DNA of 64,000 nucleotides from Adineta vaga (taxonomy: Eukaryota > Rotifera), in NCBI GenBank assembly GCA_021613535.1, contig CP075494.1, positions 4,650,001-4,714,000 on the forward strand, in the 5' to 3' direction. How positions within the stretch are numbered: the first letter of the stretch is position 1; each line of letters opens with the position of its first letter. Below, piece by piece: positions 21,516 to 33,113 of this stretch. The position numbers and the translations under genes were made by a program. The notes below the pieces were generated by a model that was not told where the DNA came from, did not search any database, and saw nothing but the letters and a program-made list of their open reading frames with translations.

Positions 21516-22772
21516 ATGAGTGCTGGAGAGAATAGTAATAATGACGATGTCGCAGGTCCAATACCAATACGTATACATACTGCGAATCCACTTCTTTATA
21601 CACTACCACAAGATCATATGACTATTCAACCGTATTGGATCATGATTGTACAGTTGATAATAAAAAACATCATTTTTCAAAGGTTTTGGAATAGATTTCG
21701 TTATGGGACATGGTCTACTACACAAGAAATTGCAGTAGGACATTTCATAATTAGAAAACAAATTGAGCAACTTACGAAAATATTTAACTTTGCCGGAAAT
21801 TGGAAACCTGTATTGGTAAGGGGACGGGCTATAAATCCTCAGTCATTGGCACCTCGTAAGAATACTAGACTGAAGTTTTTGAAAGATAGAATATACAATG
21901 TTAAGCCACCCATGATACATCATGTTTTGACTACTAATTCTTTATGGCATCATATGATCAAGGTCGAAGAAATATCTTTATTAGAACTTCAAAAAGCACA
22001 AATGGAACTCGATAAATATTATCGTAAATTAAAGTTTGATTTTTTTGATTTTGCCATTCATTCCTTACCATTATTGGGACATACAATTTGGTATTTCTAC
22101 ATACAATCATCGTGTATGAATGCCGAACGAGCCACTCCATGGAACTGTTACAATGCATTTGGTTATCGACTGTTTAACTATGTATTTGCACCTTATTGTG
22201 CTTTCTTCTGGCTCGTAGTTACTAAAATCTATGTTCATCATATTACACGAGTAGAAGAAAAATCTCAGATTATAGTGCCCTCAAAAGAGTCCAACATTGT
22301 AAAGATTGTATGGAATAAAATAGAATATCATATTGGTCTATGGTCATCACTTCTTACAGTTGTTGTTGTCGGTGCTCCTCTTGTTCCATATCTTTACACA
22401 AATGTTATTCCAATGGCTGGTGCTTATGCATTTATGGGGATCATTTATATACTCTTCTGGATGTGTGGATTAGTTTTCTGTGTAATTGTTTCATACATTC
22501 CGGGCGTTGGTCGATTAATACTTGGCATAATTAAATCTCTTCCTAGAGATGATCATCCGATAGCAGCTGTTTTCCTAATGTTTCCATTTACTCTTCTTAC
22601 TTTGCCAATATTACTATCAGTTTTCTTTAATTATTCTCAATATCTATACTATGGCAATGATTACTTTACTACTATGAGAGATGAATTTGACTCTCGTGAT
22701 ACACAAACTTATTTCAAAATATTACAAGCATCTGTCAATGAACGATTACATACTTCGTTGGATTTTATTTAG
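21516..22772 (+). CDS. Multi-pass membrane protein, unrecognised, 418 aa
   Basis: Single exon, ATG at 21516; the frame continues upstream but without protein-like sequence. The N-terminal half is soluble and basic (RYGTWSTTQEIAVGHFIIRK; LVRGRAINPQSLAPRKNTR). About five membrane segments follow: LPLLGHTIWYFYI, YVFAPYCAFFWLVV, LLTVVVVGAPLVPYLY, a long stretch through FMGIIYILFWMCGLVF, and FLMFPFTLLTLPILL. A conserved-looking SYIPGVGRLILGI lies between TM4 and TM5. I do not recognise the family and see no transporter or receptor signature. It could be a rotifer-specific membrane protein. Confidence 0.7.
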   Translation: MSAGENSNNDDVAGPIPIRIHTANPLLYTLPQDHMTIQPYWIMIVQLIIKNIIFQRFWNRFRYGTWSTTQEIAVGHFIIRKQIEQLTKIFNFAGNWKPVLVRGRAINPQSLAPRKNTRLKFLKDRIYNVKPPMIHHVLTTNSLWHHMIKVEEISLLELQKAQMELDKYYRKLKFDFFDFAIHSLPLLGHTIWYFYIQSSCMNAERATPWNCYNAFGYRLFNYVFAPYCAFFWLVVTKIYVHHITRVEEKSQIIVPSKESNIVKIVWNKIEYHIGLWSSLLTVVVVGAPLVPYLYTNVIPMAGAYAFMGIIYILFWMCGLVFCVIVSYIPGVGRLILGIIKSLPRDDHPIAAVFLMFPFTLLTLPILLSVFFNYSQYLYYGNDYFTTMRDEFDSRDTQTYFKILQASVNERLHTSLDFI

Positions 22773-23047
22773 ACGATTCTTTTCACAAATATATTCTATA
22801 AACTTTGTATGACTTTAGAAACAAGATTTTTCACTAACAACTTCATTTACACATAAATAAACTCTAACAAATTTCGATCTAAAGGGTTTTATCAGATAGT
22901 TTAAACATTATCTTGAGGATGCGGGCGTGTAAGTGTGAATCAGAATATACTGTAGATTGCATACCTATACGTCGTCAAAAAAATATATTTTGTCTTTTCA
23001 GTAGAGTAGAGTAATTCAAAGAACGATATAATCAATGAAATTTCACA
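22773..23047. other. Intergenic between convergent genes
   Basis: 3' flanks of the membrane protein and lectin genes. A mixed G-rich string (GCGGGCGTGTAAGTGTG) sits near 22921-22937; no coding signal. Confidence 0.4.
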
Positions 23048-23494
23048 TCAATTTATTGCAGTTAAACACTGTATCCATGGCCATTTAATTTGTAAAAGTC
23101 CACCATTGACATTCTTCCACATCCAATGTTGATTATTTTTACCTGTACATGGTGCTAATTCAACTGATGCTTTAAATACATTTCTTTTATAGACACCGAG
23201 ACATTTCCCTATGAGATCTGTAATTTCACCACTCTGAGGATCCAATGACCATACTTGATAGAAATTCAAACCGACTGCACATGGTGTGATTGAGATGGAT
23301 CTTGATCCATTTCTTTCATTAGTAAGACACAAATCACTATGTAACGGACGAATGGTATGGTCGTCTGGAATATATTGCCATTGTTGACCTGCAACTAAGC
23401 GATGTTCTTGACAAAATTGAACGGTAACATTTGGAATAGCGTATAAATTGGTCGAAAACAAACCGATCAGAAGGAAGATAACGATACTCCTCAT
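23048..23494 (-). CDS. Secreted ricin-type (beta-trefoil) lectin-domain protein
   Basis: Single exon, 148 aa, ATG at 23494. A signal peptide (IFLLIGLFSTNLYA) precedes one beta-trefoil unit of the carbohydrate-binding type. The repeated QxW landmarks are GQQWQY, YQVWSLD and NQHWMW, and the Cys pairs are in SDLCLT with SITPCAV, and IGKCLGV with ELAPCTG. Only the sugar-binding domain is present, with no enzymatic partner domain. Likely role: binding of glycans outside the cell, in defence, feeding or matrix. A TATA-like element lies about 40 bp upstream. Such single-domain lectins occur in bacteria, fungi and animals, so ancestry is open. Confidence 0.85.
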   Translation of the reverse strand: MRSIVIFLLIGLFSTNLYAIPNVTVQFCQEHRLVAGQQWQYIPDDHTIRPLHSDLCLTNERNGSRSISITPCAVGLNFYQVWSLDPQSGEITDLIGKCLGVYKRNVFKASVELAPCTGKNNQHWMWKNVNGGLLQIKWPWIQCLTAIN

Positions 23495-23534
23495 ATTTCT
23501 TTAATGCAATGTAATAATTATTTTGCTGAAATAA

Positions 23535-23543
23535 TATTTATAG
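23535..23543 (-). promoter_or_regulatory. TATA box of the lectin gene
   Basis: CTATAAATA on the minus strand, about 40 bp before the ATG at 23494. Position and sequence fit a core promoter with a very short leader. Confidence 0.5.
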
Positions 23544-24147
23544 TGACAAGAACAAAGATCTGTTATCTACAAAGCACTTATTCGTTCTTTTCTGCCGATA
23601 AAATTTTTTCGTTGCCAAAAAAAAGCTGTTTGAATCACCTTGAGGGTGAGAGTGAGGGTATATTGTAGATCACACACTCGCAGCCTCCTTGTTTTCTTTC
23701 TATGTAAACTGACATTCTCATCGATCTTGGAGAGATTTTGTAGAATTCTTCGTTGGTTACAACGTTCGATAAAGAGATGCTGCTCTCTCCAAACTCAAAT
23801 AATGACAGCACAAGCTAAAAAAGAATTGCTACCTGCTATAATTTTCTTTCAATCGATTGTAAACATCCTAACAACAACGGAAGAAGAAAAGAAAAAAATC
23901 AGCGGTATGATTATGTTTTAGTAAATAATATTCTCAAACATACAGTTTGAAAAAAGAAATATTCACTATTTAAACGACTCGAAAACAAAAAATATGTCAG
24001 TTGTTTTGAATTTTCCAAGTCATATTGATACTGAAGAGATTGAACGAGAAATACAAAGATGAACTAGCTCTTGTTTGCAGAAGGACCTTTGAACATAATA
24101 CACTTTTGATAATGCGTCTGTCTCATACTTTTCTGTTTTGTTCTTGT
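23544..24147. other. Intergenic plus decayed 5' part of the protease relic
   Basis: Contains the G-rich tract at 23641-23660. A short frame at 23994-24060 (MSVVLNFPSHIDTEEIEREI, then a stop) could be the remains of the first exon of the protease pseudogene; I cannot join it. The frame at 23640-23921 is noise. Confidence 0.35.
23641..23660 (+). repeat. Short telomere-like G-rich tract
   Basis: TGAGGGTGAGAGTGAGGGTA: three GAG/GGG-containing near-repeats. Compare 15641-15655 on the same strand and 38501-38519 on the opposite strand. Confidence 0.35.
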
Positions 24148-25209
24148 AGCACTGCTAATTCTCTTGCAGGTAAGTAGACCTCTTTTTTTGCTGGTGTGCC
24201 TCTTAGTATCTTACAAATGATTTCTAGGTGCATATGAATATTTGACAAAAAAGTATGATGGTCACGATACTGATGTGAGACGTTTATTTATTTATTACAA
24301 TGCTCGATTAAAAGATAATCCGTCAGGAGTTATAAAAGATGCTGGTTGTTCAATAACAGGCGCAATCGAAGCACTTAAAGAATTTGGAACTTGCCTTGAA
24401 TCAAAGTGGCCTTAAGAAATTCAAAAAGTCAATTCGAAACCAACTGATTACGTTTATGAAAAAGCTAGTTTACACACAATCATCGACGCATTACAGCTCG
24501 AAACTGATCTGTATCAAATGAAATCTTGTCTAGCGCAAGGTCTTCTATTTGCTTTCGACTTGACAATCTTCGAGTCTTTCGAAAAAGCTAGAGAAATGGG
24601 TGTTGTACCTATGCTCAATGTTGAAGAACAAACAAAGAATAAACCTGGCAGGTCATTATCGCTTTTCATTCACAATGACACTATTAAAAATTTCTTGATT
24701 TTCTTCTTATAGACATGCTATGTTAGCTGTTGGTTATAGTGATAAATCACAGTCATTCCTTGTTCGAAATTCATGGAGAAGAAATTGGGTAAAAATTTTG
24801 ATGTACATTTCTGTTTTCTAATCATTGTATGTCTTCAGGGTGACGAAGGTTATTGATATATTCCATACGATTGATTACATGACCAACTCATCATTTTGCA
24901 GAGATGTATGGGTTATTCGAAAGTTGGCTCAAGACAATTTTAACCATGAATATTGGGATAATGACGATTTAACTGATTATCGACAGTTTGACAATAACAA
25001 CGATCTTCCACATAATGACGATAAGAATTATGAAATCAAGCGTGTCGAGGAAATCGATACGATGAATGAAAGTAAGAGCAGTAATAGTGTTATCGACGAT
25101 AAATTCGAGTGTGTAAAAGAGAAACTACCGTTTAAAACGAGATTTCTAATGGTAGCCTTTGCTAATCTAACTGAAATTCAATTTCAGTTTCTTTTTTTTT
25201 ATCTTTAAT
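24148..25209 (+). pseudogene. Papain-family (C1A) cysteine protease pseudogene
   Basis: Exon-like blocks read STANSLAG + AYEYL (around the active-site Cys region, where SCTAN is usual), DAGCSITGAIEALKEFG, ESKWP, YEKASLH, QMKSCLAQGLLFAF, then HAMLAVGY with the catalytic His and FLVRNSW with the catalytic Asn, followed by WGDEGY and YIPYD. This is a C1A-type peptidase. Lesions: TAA at 24413-24415 right after the WP that normally leads to WPY; TGA at 24854-24856 after DEGY; and a 4-bp tandem duplication (GATTGATT, 24869-24876) that shifts the frame between PYD and the following YMTNSSFC. Introns at 24170 and near 24652 and 24789 remain recognisable. An acidic Asn/Asp-rich tail follows to 25209. 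The number of lesions argues against a working enzyme. Confidence 0.8.
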
Positions 25210-25255
25210 ATTTTAGTACCTAATTCTCAAGTCATTAACGAGACAATCTAACGAA

Positions 25256-26777
25256 ATGGATCAACATTCGATTGGACAGGTTAACAAACCAAGTTAGAAA
25301 TGATTTCTAATCTCATTCATCGTTTATATGATGTATTTTTTTGTAGGTTTGGTAAACAGTCTTCATCAATCATCTAAAGGACAATTAGAAAATAATAATG
25401 CATCAAACAATAATCATACTGGAAAGAAAAAGAAAGCGAAAAAAGGTTTTTGCGGTTTAAGATTGTCATGCTTTCGATAAATTGTTATTTTATATTATTT
25501 CAAACTATTAATCGATTATCATACCGATTCCTATCATTGTATAATCGAGAAAAAACTTATTCATTTTTTTTCTTTGTCCCTTTGACTAAATATAAGAATG
25601 TCGTTTCTCATGATGAACTAATCAATAAAAATGAAGAAGATAAGGACGCTCTTAACTTCACAAAAGAGAAAACTATCACATCATCATTGTATATCAGTAT
25701 CATGTTGGCTGCAGTTATTCTTATCTTGTTGTGTGCAAGCACTGTTTCATCCACTTCATATTTTGCTATAACAGCATTTAATATGTATAGCAATTCTGTT
25801 GATATAATATCTAGGTAATAATATTGAATTTTTTTCCTTTTAGTGATCGATTGCATGGAAGTATTTACACTTATGAATCGATTTCAACACAATTTCAATT
25901 CTACATGAATTTTTCCTTTCATATCGACGATAATGATACTTATTTGTATTATTTCGAACCAGGTCCTATTGCTACTGTTGGTAAGAATACATCGTTGATG
26001 TATATGCCTATTCAATGTGGAACAGCGTTTGAACGTTTGTTTCTACTTTCATTTGATATAAATGCAAAAACTTACAAACAAAGTGAATGGATTTCACATA
26101 ATGGTTTTTTCCATTATCTTTTCTATGATCCTCTTCGTCAAAAATTATTTGGTTTACATTCAGTTAGTACATTTACATTGATTATCGAAGAATATAACAT
26201 AACCACATTAGATGTCGTCAAACAATATACTAAACAGGACGGTGAAAAATATACATTTCCATATGCATTATGTTCGATTTTTGACTATGAAGAAAATTGG
26301 ATTGTAGAAGTACGAACACGCTTTGAAAATCCATCCGTGAATGCGTATTTTATTAAAATGGATTTAAATCTTGTTGGTAAAAAGGAAGATATTGTTGTTG
26401 ATTTTCATCTAATGCCCAACGTCTTCAATCTCTGCACAATGGCTTATGATATAAAAACGAAAGTAATCTTTGCAACGTGGCAACATGGATCCATTGATCA
26501 AGATCTTATCATGCTCTATATGAATCCTTATACTGGTGAATTTCGAAATGAAACACTTCTTTTGGCAACACCTGCAGGGTGGGATATCCAAGATATTCAA
26601 GCTATTTATGATGAACAAACACGTCAAATTCTCTTCCTAATTAATCATGAGAATGATTCAACATTTAGCGATACATATTGGGTTCTTCTAGTTGAATTTG
26701 ATACGATGAAAATCATTGAAAAGAAAAAAGTGGATCATATACATGACTTTAGTATGTGGGAATTGTTTCTTTTATAG
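25256..26777 (+). CDS. Type II membrane protein with large extracellular domain, unrecognised
   Basis: The best-supported coding part is about 25600-25784 joined to 25844-26777 across a 59 bp intron (donor GTATAG in phase 2). It encodes a cytosolic segment (NKNEEDKDALN), one membrane helix (ISIMLAAVILILLCASTV) and a roughly 310-residue ectodomain. The ectodomain has propeller-like YDPLRQKLFGL, GEKYTFPYALC and YDEQTRQILFLINHEN, and several N-x-S/T sites. No ATG opens this frame convincingly. An upstream pair, 25256-25292 and 25347 onward (MDQHSIGQ..., then a KKKKAKK stretch), has good splice sites and would make a sensible cytosolic N-terminus, but I could not find a phase-compatible join to the helix exon. 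That exon may instead end at 25479. Family not recognised. Confidence 0.55.
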
Positions 26778-26975
26778 ATCATTGTATTAATAAAATGACA
26801 AGAATAAGTCGTAACGAGCGGCAGCAAAGTACGTTACGAATACACACTATCGGTTATGACGATAAGAGTATGACACAAAGAGAGAAAAGGTTGTTTCACC
26901 TTGACTATATATTCTCTATACAGAAAGCAGAACGACATACATTTGTATTGTACGACGAACGGTAAGAATAAAACT

Positions 26976-28191
26976 ATGACGAAAAACAAACTTGATCGTG
27001 TAACAATCATTGGAGCAGGTCCAGGCGGTTTAACATTAGCACGTATTCTTCAGTTGAAAGGTGTAGAAGTGAAAATCTATGAACGAGAAACATCTGTTGA
27101 TGTTCGATCTCAAGGTGGAACGTTAGATTTACATGTTGAATCGGGACAATATGCACTTCAACAAGCAGAATTATTTGATAAGTTTCAAGCATTATGTCGT
27201 CCCGAAGGAGAAGATACACGTATTATGGATAAAACTGGTAAAATTCATTACGATGAAGTAGATGCTGGACAAGATTTAAATCGTCCAGAAATTGATCGAC
27301 TTGATCTACGTCAAATACTGCTCGATTCATTGAAACCAAATACTATTGTACAAGGACACGTTTTACATAACATTGAATCTTTAGGTAATGGACAACACAA
27401 GCTAATATTTAATAATGATGTTATAGATACAGTTGGATTAGTTGTTGGAGCAGATGGTGCTTGGTAAGTTTTATTGACAGGTTTTGTCCTAAAATTCATC
27501 GATAATTGATTTATCTAGGTCACATGTTCGTCCCCTTGTATCAGATACAAAACCTCAATATAGTGGTGTCTCAATGGTAGAAGTACAATTTACTGATGTA
27601 GATGAACGACATCCTGAAATTTCGAAATTAGTTGGTCGTGGTATATTATTCGCTCTATCAGATAATAAAGCTCTTATTGCTCAACGTAATGGGTACAATC
27701 GAATTCGTGTGTATATTACAATGCGTGTACCAGAAAATTGGATTACTGATTCAAATATTCCTTTTGACCAACCAGAACAAGTTCGTACTCATATGCTTGA
27801 ATTATTTTCCGATTGGGATGATAGTCTTTTGAATTTAATCCGTTTTTGTGATGGTAATTTTATTCCACGTTCACTCTATGTATTACCGATTAATCATCGA
27901 TGGGAAACAAAACCAGGTGTGACACTTTTGGGTGATGCTGCTCATCTTATGTCTCCATTTGCTGGTGCAGGTGTGAATTTAGCGATGCTCGATGCAGCAG
28001 AATTAGCACTTGCAATTAGCAATTCAGATAATTTAGAACAATCTATTAAAGATTACGAAGAAAAAATGTGTGCACGAGCCGCAAAAGCTGCTAAAAAATC
28101 AGACGCTAACCTTGATCTATTTATTGCGCCTGGCAATACAGGACAAATTGCAGCAGACTTTTTTAAACGAATGATGAACATGATGATGTGA
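26976..28191 (+). CDS. FAD-dependent monooxygenase, TetX-like (class A flavoprotein hydroxylase)
   Basis: Two exons, 26976-27463 and 27519-28191, joined in phase 2 by a 55 bp intron, give 386 aa. Class A flavin monooxygenases use FAD and NAD(P)H to hydroxylate aromatic or polyketide-like substrates. The N-terminal Rossmann motif GAGPGGLTLARIL is followed by YERE. GGTLDLH and the R-D-L-R of RLDLRQILL match TetX-type enzymes, and the second FAD motif is TLLGDAAHLMSPFAGAGVN. Length equals the bacterial TetX family. The nearest relatives I know are bacterial and fungal, so horizontal acquisition followed by intron gain is likely. Substrate cannot be inferred, and no resistance role is claimed. 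The ATG at 26976 is preferred over an upstream open stretch. Confidence 0.9.
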
Positions 28192-28331
28192 TTGTAAAAA
28201 ATTAATTTATAGTTATGTTTTTCTTTTCTATACAATTCCTAAGACAATAGTAAACAAGAAATTAATCATATAACTTTGCGTGTCAAATGTAGAAAAAATT
28301 CTGATTGATATTCATACTCAACAAGAACAAA

Positions 28332-31300
28332 ATGATTATTTATCAAATGAGTATGAAAACGTCGAAACATTTCTTAACTGCTGCTCGTTCAGCACTTATT
28401 CGTAATGTACGTGAATTGAATCTCTTTTCTAATGATCCATTATGGTCTCCAACACTGAATTCTTTCGAACAAATTCTTAGTACTCGTCTATTTCTTTTCT
28501 TCATCACAATTTCTCTTCTCATTGCTATTATTTATGCAAGTCTTATTATTCAAACACATACAGTCATCCTTCAAAATTTCTCACTTTCGAAAATTGAATC
28601 ACTTCAATCTCAGTATCCGACAACCATCAATATTCCATGTACACAAGTTTCAATTCCTTACTACAAATTTATTAAACTTTCACCAATTTTTCATCAAATT
28701 TGTTCAAGTGAATTTATTCATGAACCATGGATCTCTTCTCTTTTCCTTTCGAATGCTACTAATTATAATATCTTTGATTTTCATACATTTACTTTTGCAC
28801 AATTTCAAGCTCTTGCTTTACTTTGTCATACGGCCAAACAGGCCATTTTTGATGGATATCAAATATTTAATTCAACAAATTTAGTAACAAATTATCTTTT
28901 TTCACGTGTAGAATTCAATGAAATTGTCGATGGTCTAGTAATGAATCTTCAAAATAATATCCTTGCCAATGAAAATCGTACAGCAAGAATTATTTCGATG
29001 AGTATTGCACAAAATCGAATTATCTCTGCATTACGTACGAATATCTATATTCAATCAGTTTATCTTTCGAATATTTTTATTACATATAATGGATATTATT
29101 TAAAGAAAAATGGTACAGCATGGTCAGTATGTCAATGTCCATTAGAAAGTGATAGATGTGTTTATCCAGCTGGAGCTTTCTACAATTGGACAATGCCACC
29201 ATTAGCTATACCGGCTAATGTACATCTACCACCACCGTATAGAATTCCTGGTCTACAGACAGGTTGTTTACCTCTTGAATCTATTCGACAATCAACATTG
29301 GAATGTCTCTATGATCAATCATGTGTTGATATTTTAGCAATTCAACCGGCTATTTCTCATCCAAAAGCGTTGCCAAAAGTGTCATCACAGTTTTCTCTAA
29401 ATACAACCATCGGTTTTATGTTTGATAAATCACTTTTTATCGAATCATGGCAAACAAATACAAGTTTTGAAGATTATTACACTGTTTGTGCACCTCGATC
29501 GCTGACCTACAATTATCAAGGTCGATTTCGTCTTCCATCCATCATTACAATTTGTTTAAGTGCTTTCGGTGGTTTTGTTATTATTTGGCATATGTTCACA
29601 CCAGCTATAGTTCATCTATGGACATTAATCAAACGAAAAAAAGAATCAGTATCAAACTCGTCAATACAACCAATCAATAAAGGTTAGTATATAGTACAGC
29701 AATATAAATAAATCTTAAAAAAACAAACTTTATTTCTAGTTATTACTACTCATTTACATCGTACAATTCGTACATTTAATTTATTTCCACCTGATGATGA
29801 AAATGATGAAGAAGGACAACGTGTTGGCATTATATCTACACGTTTCTATATCTTATTTTTATTTCTTGGATTTCTTATACTTGGCTTCTATACTTGTCTA
29901 TCAGAACGTACACAACAATTTACAGTTCAAACACCATCTTTAATTGAATATGAACATTTACAATCTCTTTATTCTTCAACATTAAGTTGTTCATGTACAC
30001 GGTTTTCGATGTCCTATAATCGAATAATGTCCATATTACCTCGCTATCATCAAGTATGTTCAAGTTCATTTCTACAATCTTCTTGGTTAGCATATTTTAA
30101 TATTAAAGAAATTCATATGAATACAACATTTTTTCCCGTCGTTGATTTTCGTTATGGTGGTCCATCATTTTTTTATCTTCTTCGTATTTTATGTCAAACA
30201 GTAGAAGAAACAGTTAACAATGCAATTCATCTATTTCGTTCACGCCGATTAATTACACTCAATACTTTATCACGCATACAGTTTAATAATGAAATTCAAA
30301 CACGTTTGAATCAATTTGAACAACAAACGATTTCTTCCTTTATAAATCGTCTAGAATTAATTCGTTCATCCATTCAAACAAATCGATTAGTAACTGATTT
30401 ATTAACTACAACTGGTTTTTCATATTTACTGAATAAGCAAACATCAAGATATTCACCAAGATTTTACTCACGAAATATTGGTTCATGTTCATGTGCAATT
30501 TCTTCAGAATGTACTCGTCCACAAGGATTTTATTTTCAATCGGATAGTACAAATTCAAAACCGAAAACAATTATTCCCGGCCTTGTTCTCGGTTGTTATA
30601 CTATTGATTCTCTTCTTTTCTCAACACTCGAATGTTTCTTTGAACGTAAATGTTTAGAACTTCTCATTGATATGCGCGATCTTGATGCTATCGGCTTATT
30701 TCATCCTTTGGACAAACGTGTAACGAAAGTTCAACCACTCCGACGAGAAAAGAGTCGTTTTTCTCCGAATACTACTTTACAATTCATTGTTTCACAACTC
30801 TTCATAGAAGATTGGAGAACGTTGAAAAATTTTACTGCTTATTATTATCGATGTGCACCGAAAGAATGTACATATACAGTACTAAGACGATTTGATACAG
30901 CATATATGATCGCAATGATGCTTGGTTTTTATAGTGGACTAAGCGCAATTTTAGAAATTATTCTACCGTTGTGTATTCGATTTCTACGACAACGATGGAG
31001 AAAACGAGAAGTACCGAGATTCGAAACGACTACTCGTCGTTCATTCAAAGAGATTTACAAATCAATTTTTTCTTGGAATCTATTTTCGACGGAAGTATCA
31101 GTAGAGAATAATCAATTACAACAACAAGAAATTCTTGCTACTCGTTTTTATTCAATTCTTTTCTTATTCACTATTCTTGCTGCTCTACTGTATGCAGGTC
31201 CATTTAGTGAAGAAACAAAAACAATCGTAATCAAATCTCCATCAGCGAATATTGTCAATGATCTCTATTCGAAGAACATCTCCACTCTATCTTGTCCTTG

Positions 31301-32196
31301 TTCGACAGCAGCTGTACAGCATTCGAAATTTGTATCGATTATTCCGCATCATCATTCGATCTGTTCCAGTATCTATGCAACACCATCCTATTGGATTGAA
31401 ATTTCGAAAAAGACGGATAAAGTCTCAACATTACTTACTGCTCATTATCGTCTATTAACATCACTTTGTCGAATAGCGAATCGTACGATTGACACGGCGA
31501 AAGATATTTTCAATGCTCAAGAACTAGTGACAATTGAACCAATTACACGATCATCATTTCGATTTCAAACGGAAGCACTCGTATCAACATTCGTATCACA
31601 AATATCTGCCGATTATCGTCGTACTCTTCAATTTATTATTCGTTCATTTGGAGTGAATCAATTAATGAATGTGTTTACAAGTAATTGGAAACTTGAATTT
31701 ACTGATAAAGAACAACAACACGTTCTTGCCACTTACCCACGTCATTTCCCGTCGTCTAATTGCACCTGTGCAACATCATTTGATTGTACAGAATCAATTA
31801 CTGAAAATAGTGTTAGTGGTTGTTTTCCTTTCGATGGATTTCGTTTATCAACATATGAAAATCTTTCTTTGGGTCAATTAAATGATAATCTATTCATAAT
31901 AAAATGGAATAATGAAACAAACTATACAACTTATTTTGAAACATGTCATCCATTAGAGTGTCGATATACATTAGCAGATCGTAACAATCTAATTTATATG
32001 TTTATGACTGTTCTAGGATTGTATGGAGGTAAGTGATGAAATTTCTCTGCACGAAGTGAATTAGTTTTATAAATATTTAGGTTTGATCTGTATGCTTCGA
32101 TTGATGATTCAGCAATCATTATATATTTATCGTTGGTGGTCAAATCATCATCGAAAAAACGAAGTAGAAATATCAACTACAAATACGAGAACATGA
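28332..32196 (+). CDS. Triple-repeat 6-TM protein: three fused [TM-ectodomain-TM] units
   Basis: Three exons, 28332-29682, 29740-32028 and 32081-32196, give 1251 aa; both introns are in phase 1. The protein contains three homologous units of about 400 residues. Each has a cytosolic NLF motif (LNLFSND; TFNLFPPDD; SWNLFSTE), a membrane helix beginning TRLFLFF or TRFY, an ectodomain starting with a PCT/SCSCT/CPCST box, then HQ(I/V)CSS or HSICSS, an LC pair, CxC, a GCxPxxS/D box, FIExW/FIIKW and C(A/H)PxxC/S-x-x-Y. A second membrane helix closes each unit. N-glycosylation sites are frequent in the ectodomains, so the termini are probably cytosolic. I recall single-unit relatives as an expanded bdelloid family of unknown function. 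The 2-TM, large-ectodomain layout recalls DEG/ENaC or P2X subunits; see findings. Paralogue: 45780-49865. Confidence 0.85.
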
Positions 32197-32270
32197 TGAA
32201 AACCTTTTTAATAATATAAAAACGTTCTATAATAAAAATAAGTTTATAAACAAAATATATATATAATGAA

Positions 32271-32755
32271 TCAATCATCATCAGCAGCAACAAAATCATC
32301 TTGGATGTAGAGGGCTTGTGGTAAACCACTATCCTTTATTGCAGGTTTGGACACGTCTTGTTCAGGTAAAATGGTTTTCATAATTATAGTAGTACTTGCC
32401 AAAGCTGTTGTGCGAACAATTTCACTCACACTTTTATTATTATTCTTATCGGACAAATGTCTAGTTTGAAAAAGAATAAAAGTGAAAATATTTCTACTGT
32501 CGAGAGATAATTATATTCATACCTATCAAATGAATTTAAATTTGTGTAACTTTGTAGACCGCTTATAATTACTAGAACAATGATTAGAATAAATAATAGA
32601 GCAACAATACCAAGTAAAATGATGATAAAAGTATCACTGAGAAGAAATGAGTTTTTTGCCGGACGTTGATTATTTGTCGATTCGTTTATTAATGTCAAAC
32701 GCGTATCATCGGATACACCAGCAATAGTTTTTTTATTGTGCGATGATTTATTCAT
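32271..32755 (-). CDS. Single-pass membrane protein, 140 aa
   Basis: Two exons, 32755-32523 and 32460-32271, joined in phase 2 across a 62 bp intron. The N-terminal 45 residues are polar and basic, one strong helix follows (FIIILLGIVALLFILIIVLVI), then an Asn/Ser-rich C-terminal part ending in an acidic AADDD. No signal peptide, no Cys pattern, no recognised family. It lies tail-to-tail with the triple-repeat gene, with 74 bp between the stop codons. Confidence 0.6.
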
Positions 32756-33113
32756 TTTGTTTCGAACCTAATCGATCGGTTGACTAAACAACAGAAAAAA
32801 AATCGAAAGTGAAGCGAATGAGAACGATTCAATGATGCCCAAGAGCTTGTTTTGAAAAAAGAAAGAACGAAGAAGAAGAAGAAGAAGAAAAATACAATCA
32901 GCAACAATAATTATATTTCCACGGTCCTATCAGTCTTTTCATTTTACACACAATTATTCAATTGCTTCTTGTAGAACGAAAGAAAATTGTTTTTTTATTT
33001 GGCAGAAAATCGACATTTTTTAAATATTTTATTCATGATTAATTATATAAATTTATGTTCGAATGAATTTTAAAGTTGCTTACCAATATCTTTAAGTAAT
33101 GTATCGAGTTTTG
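32756..33113. other. Intergenic; GAA-rich run
   Basis: Contains an AAGAAG run near 32869-32890. A short minus-strand frame ending at a GTAAG at about 33084 (VTKLDTLLKDIG) looks like the displaced C-terminus of the VWA pseudogene to its right. Confidence 0.4.

Noticed and set aside
25815-25843. A 29-nt intron in the type II membrane protein gene
   Set aside because: An alternative donor at 25785 (GTATAG, matching phase) gives a 59-nt intron, the normal size here.
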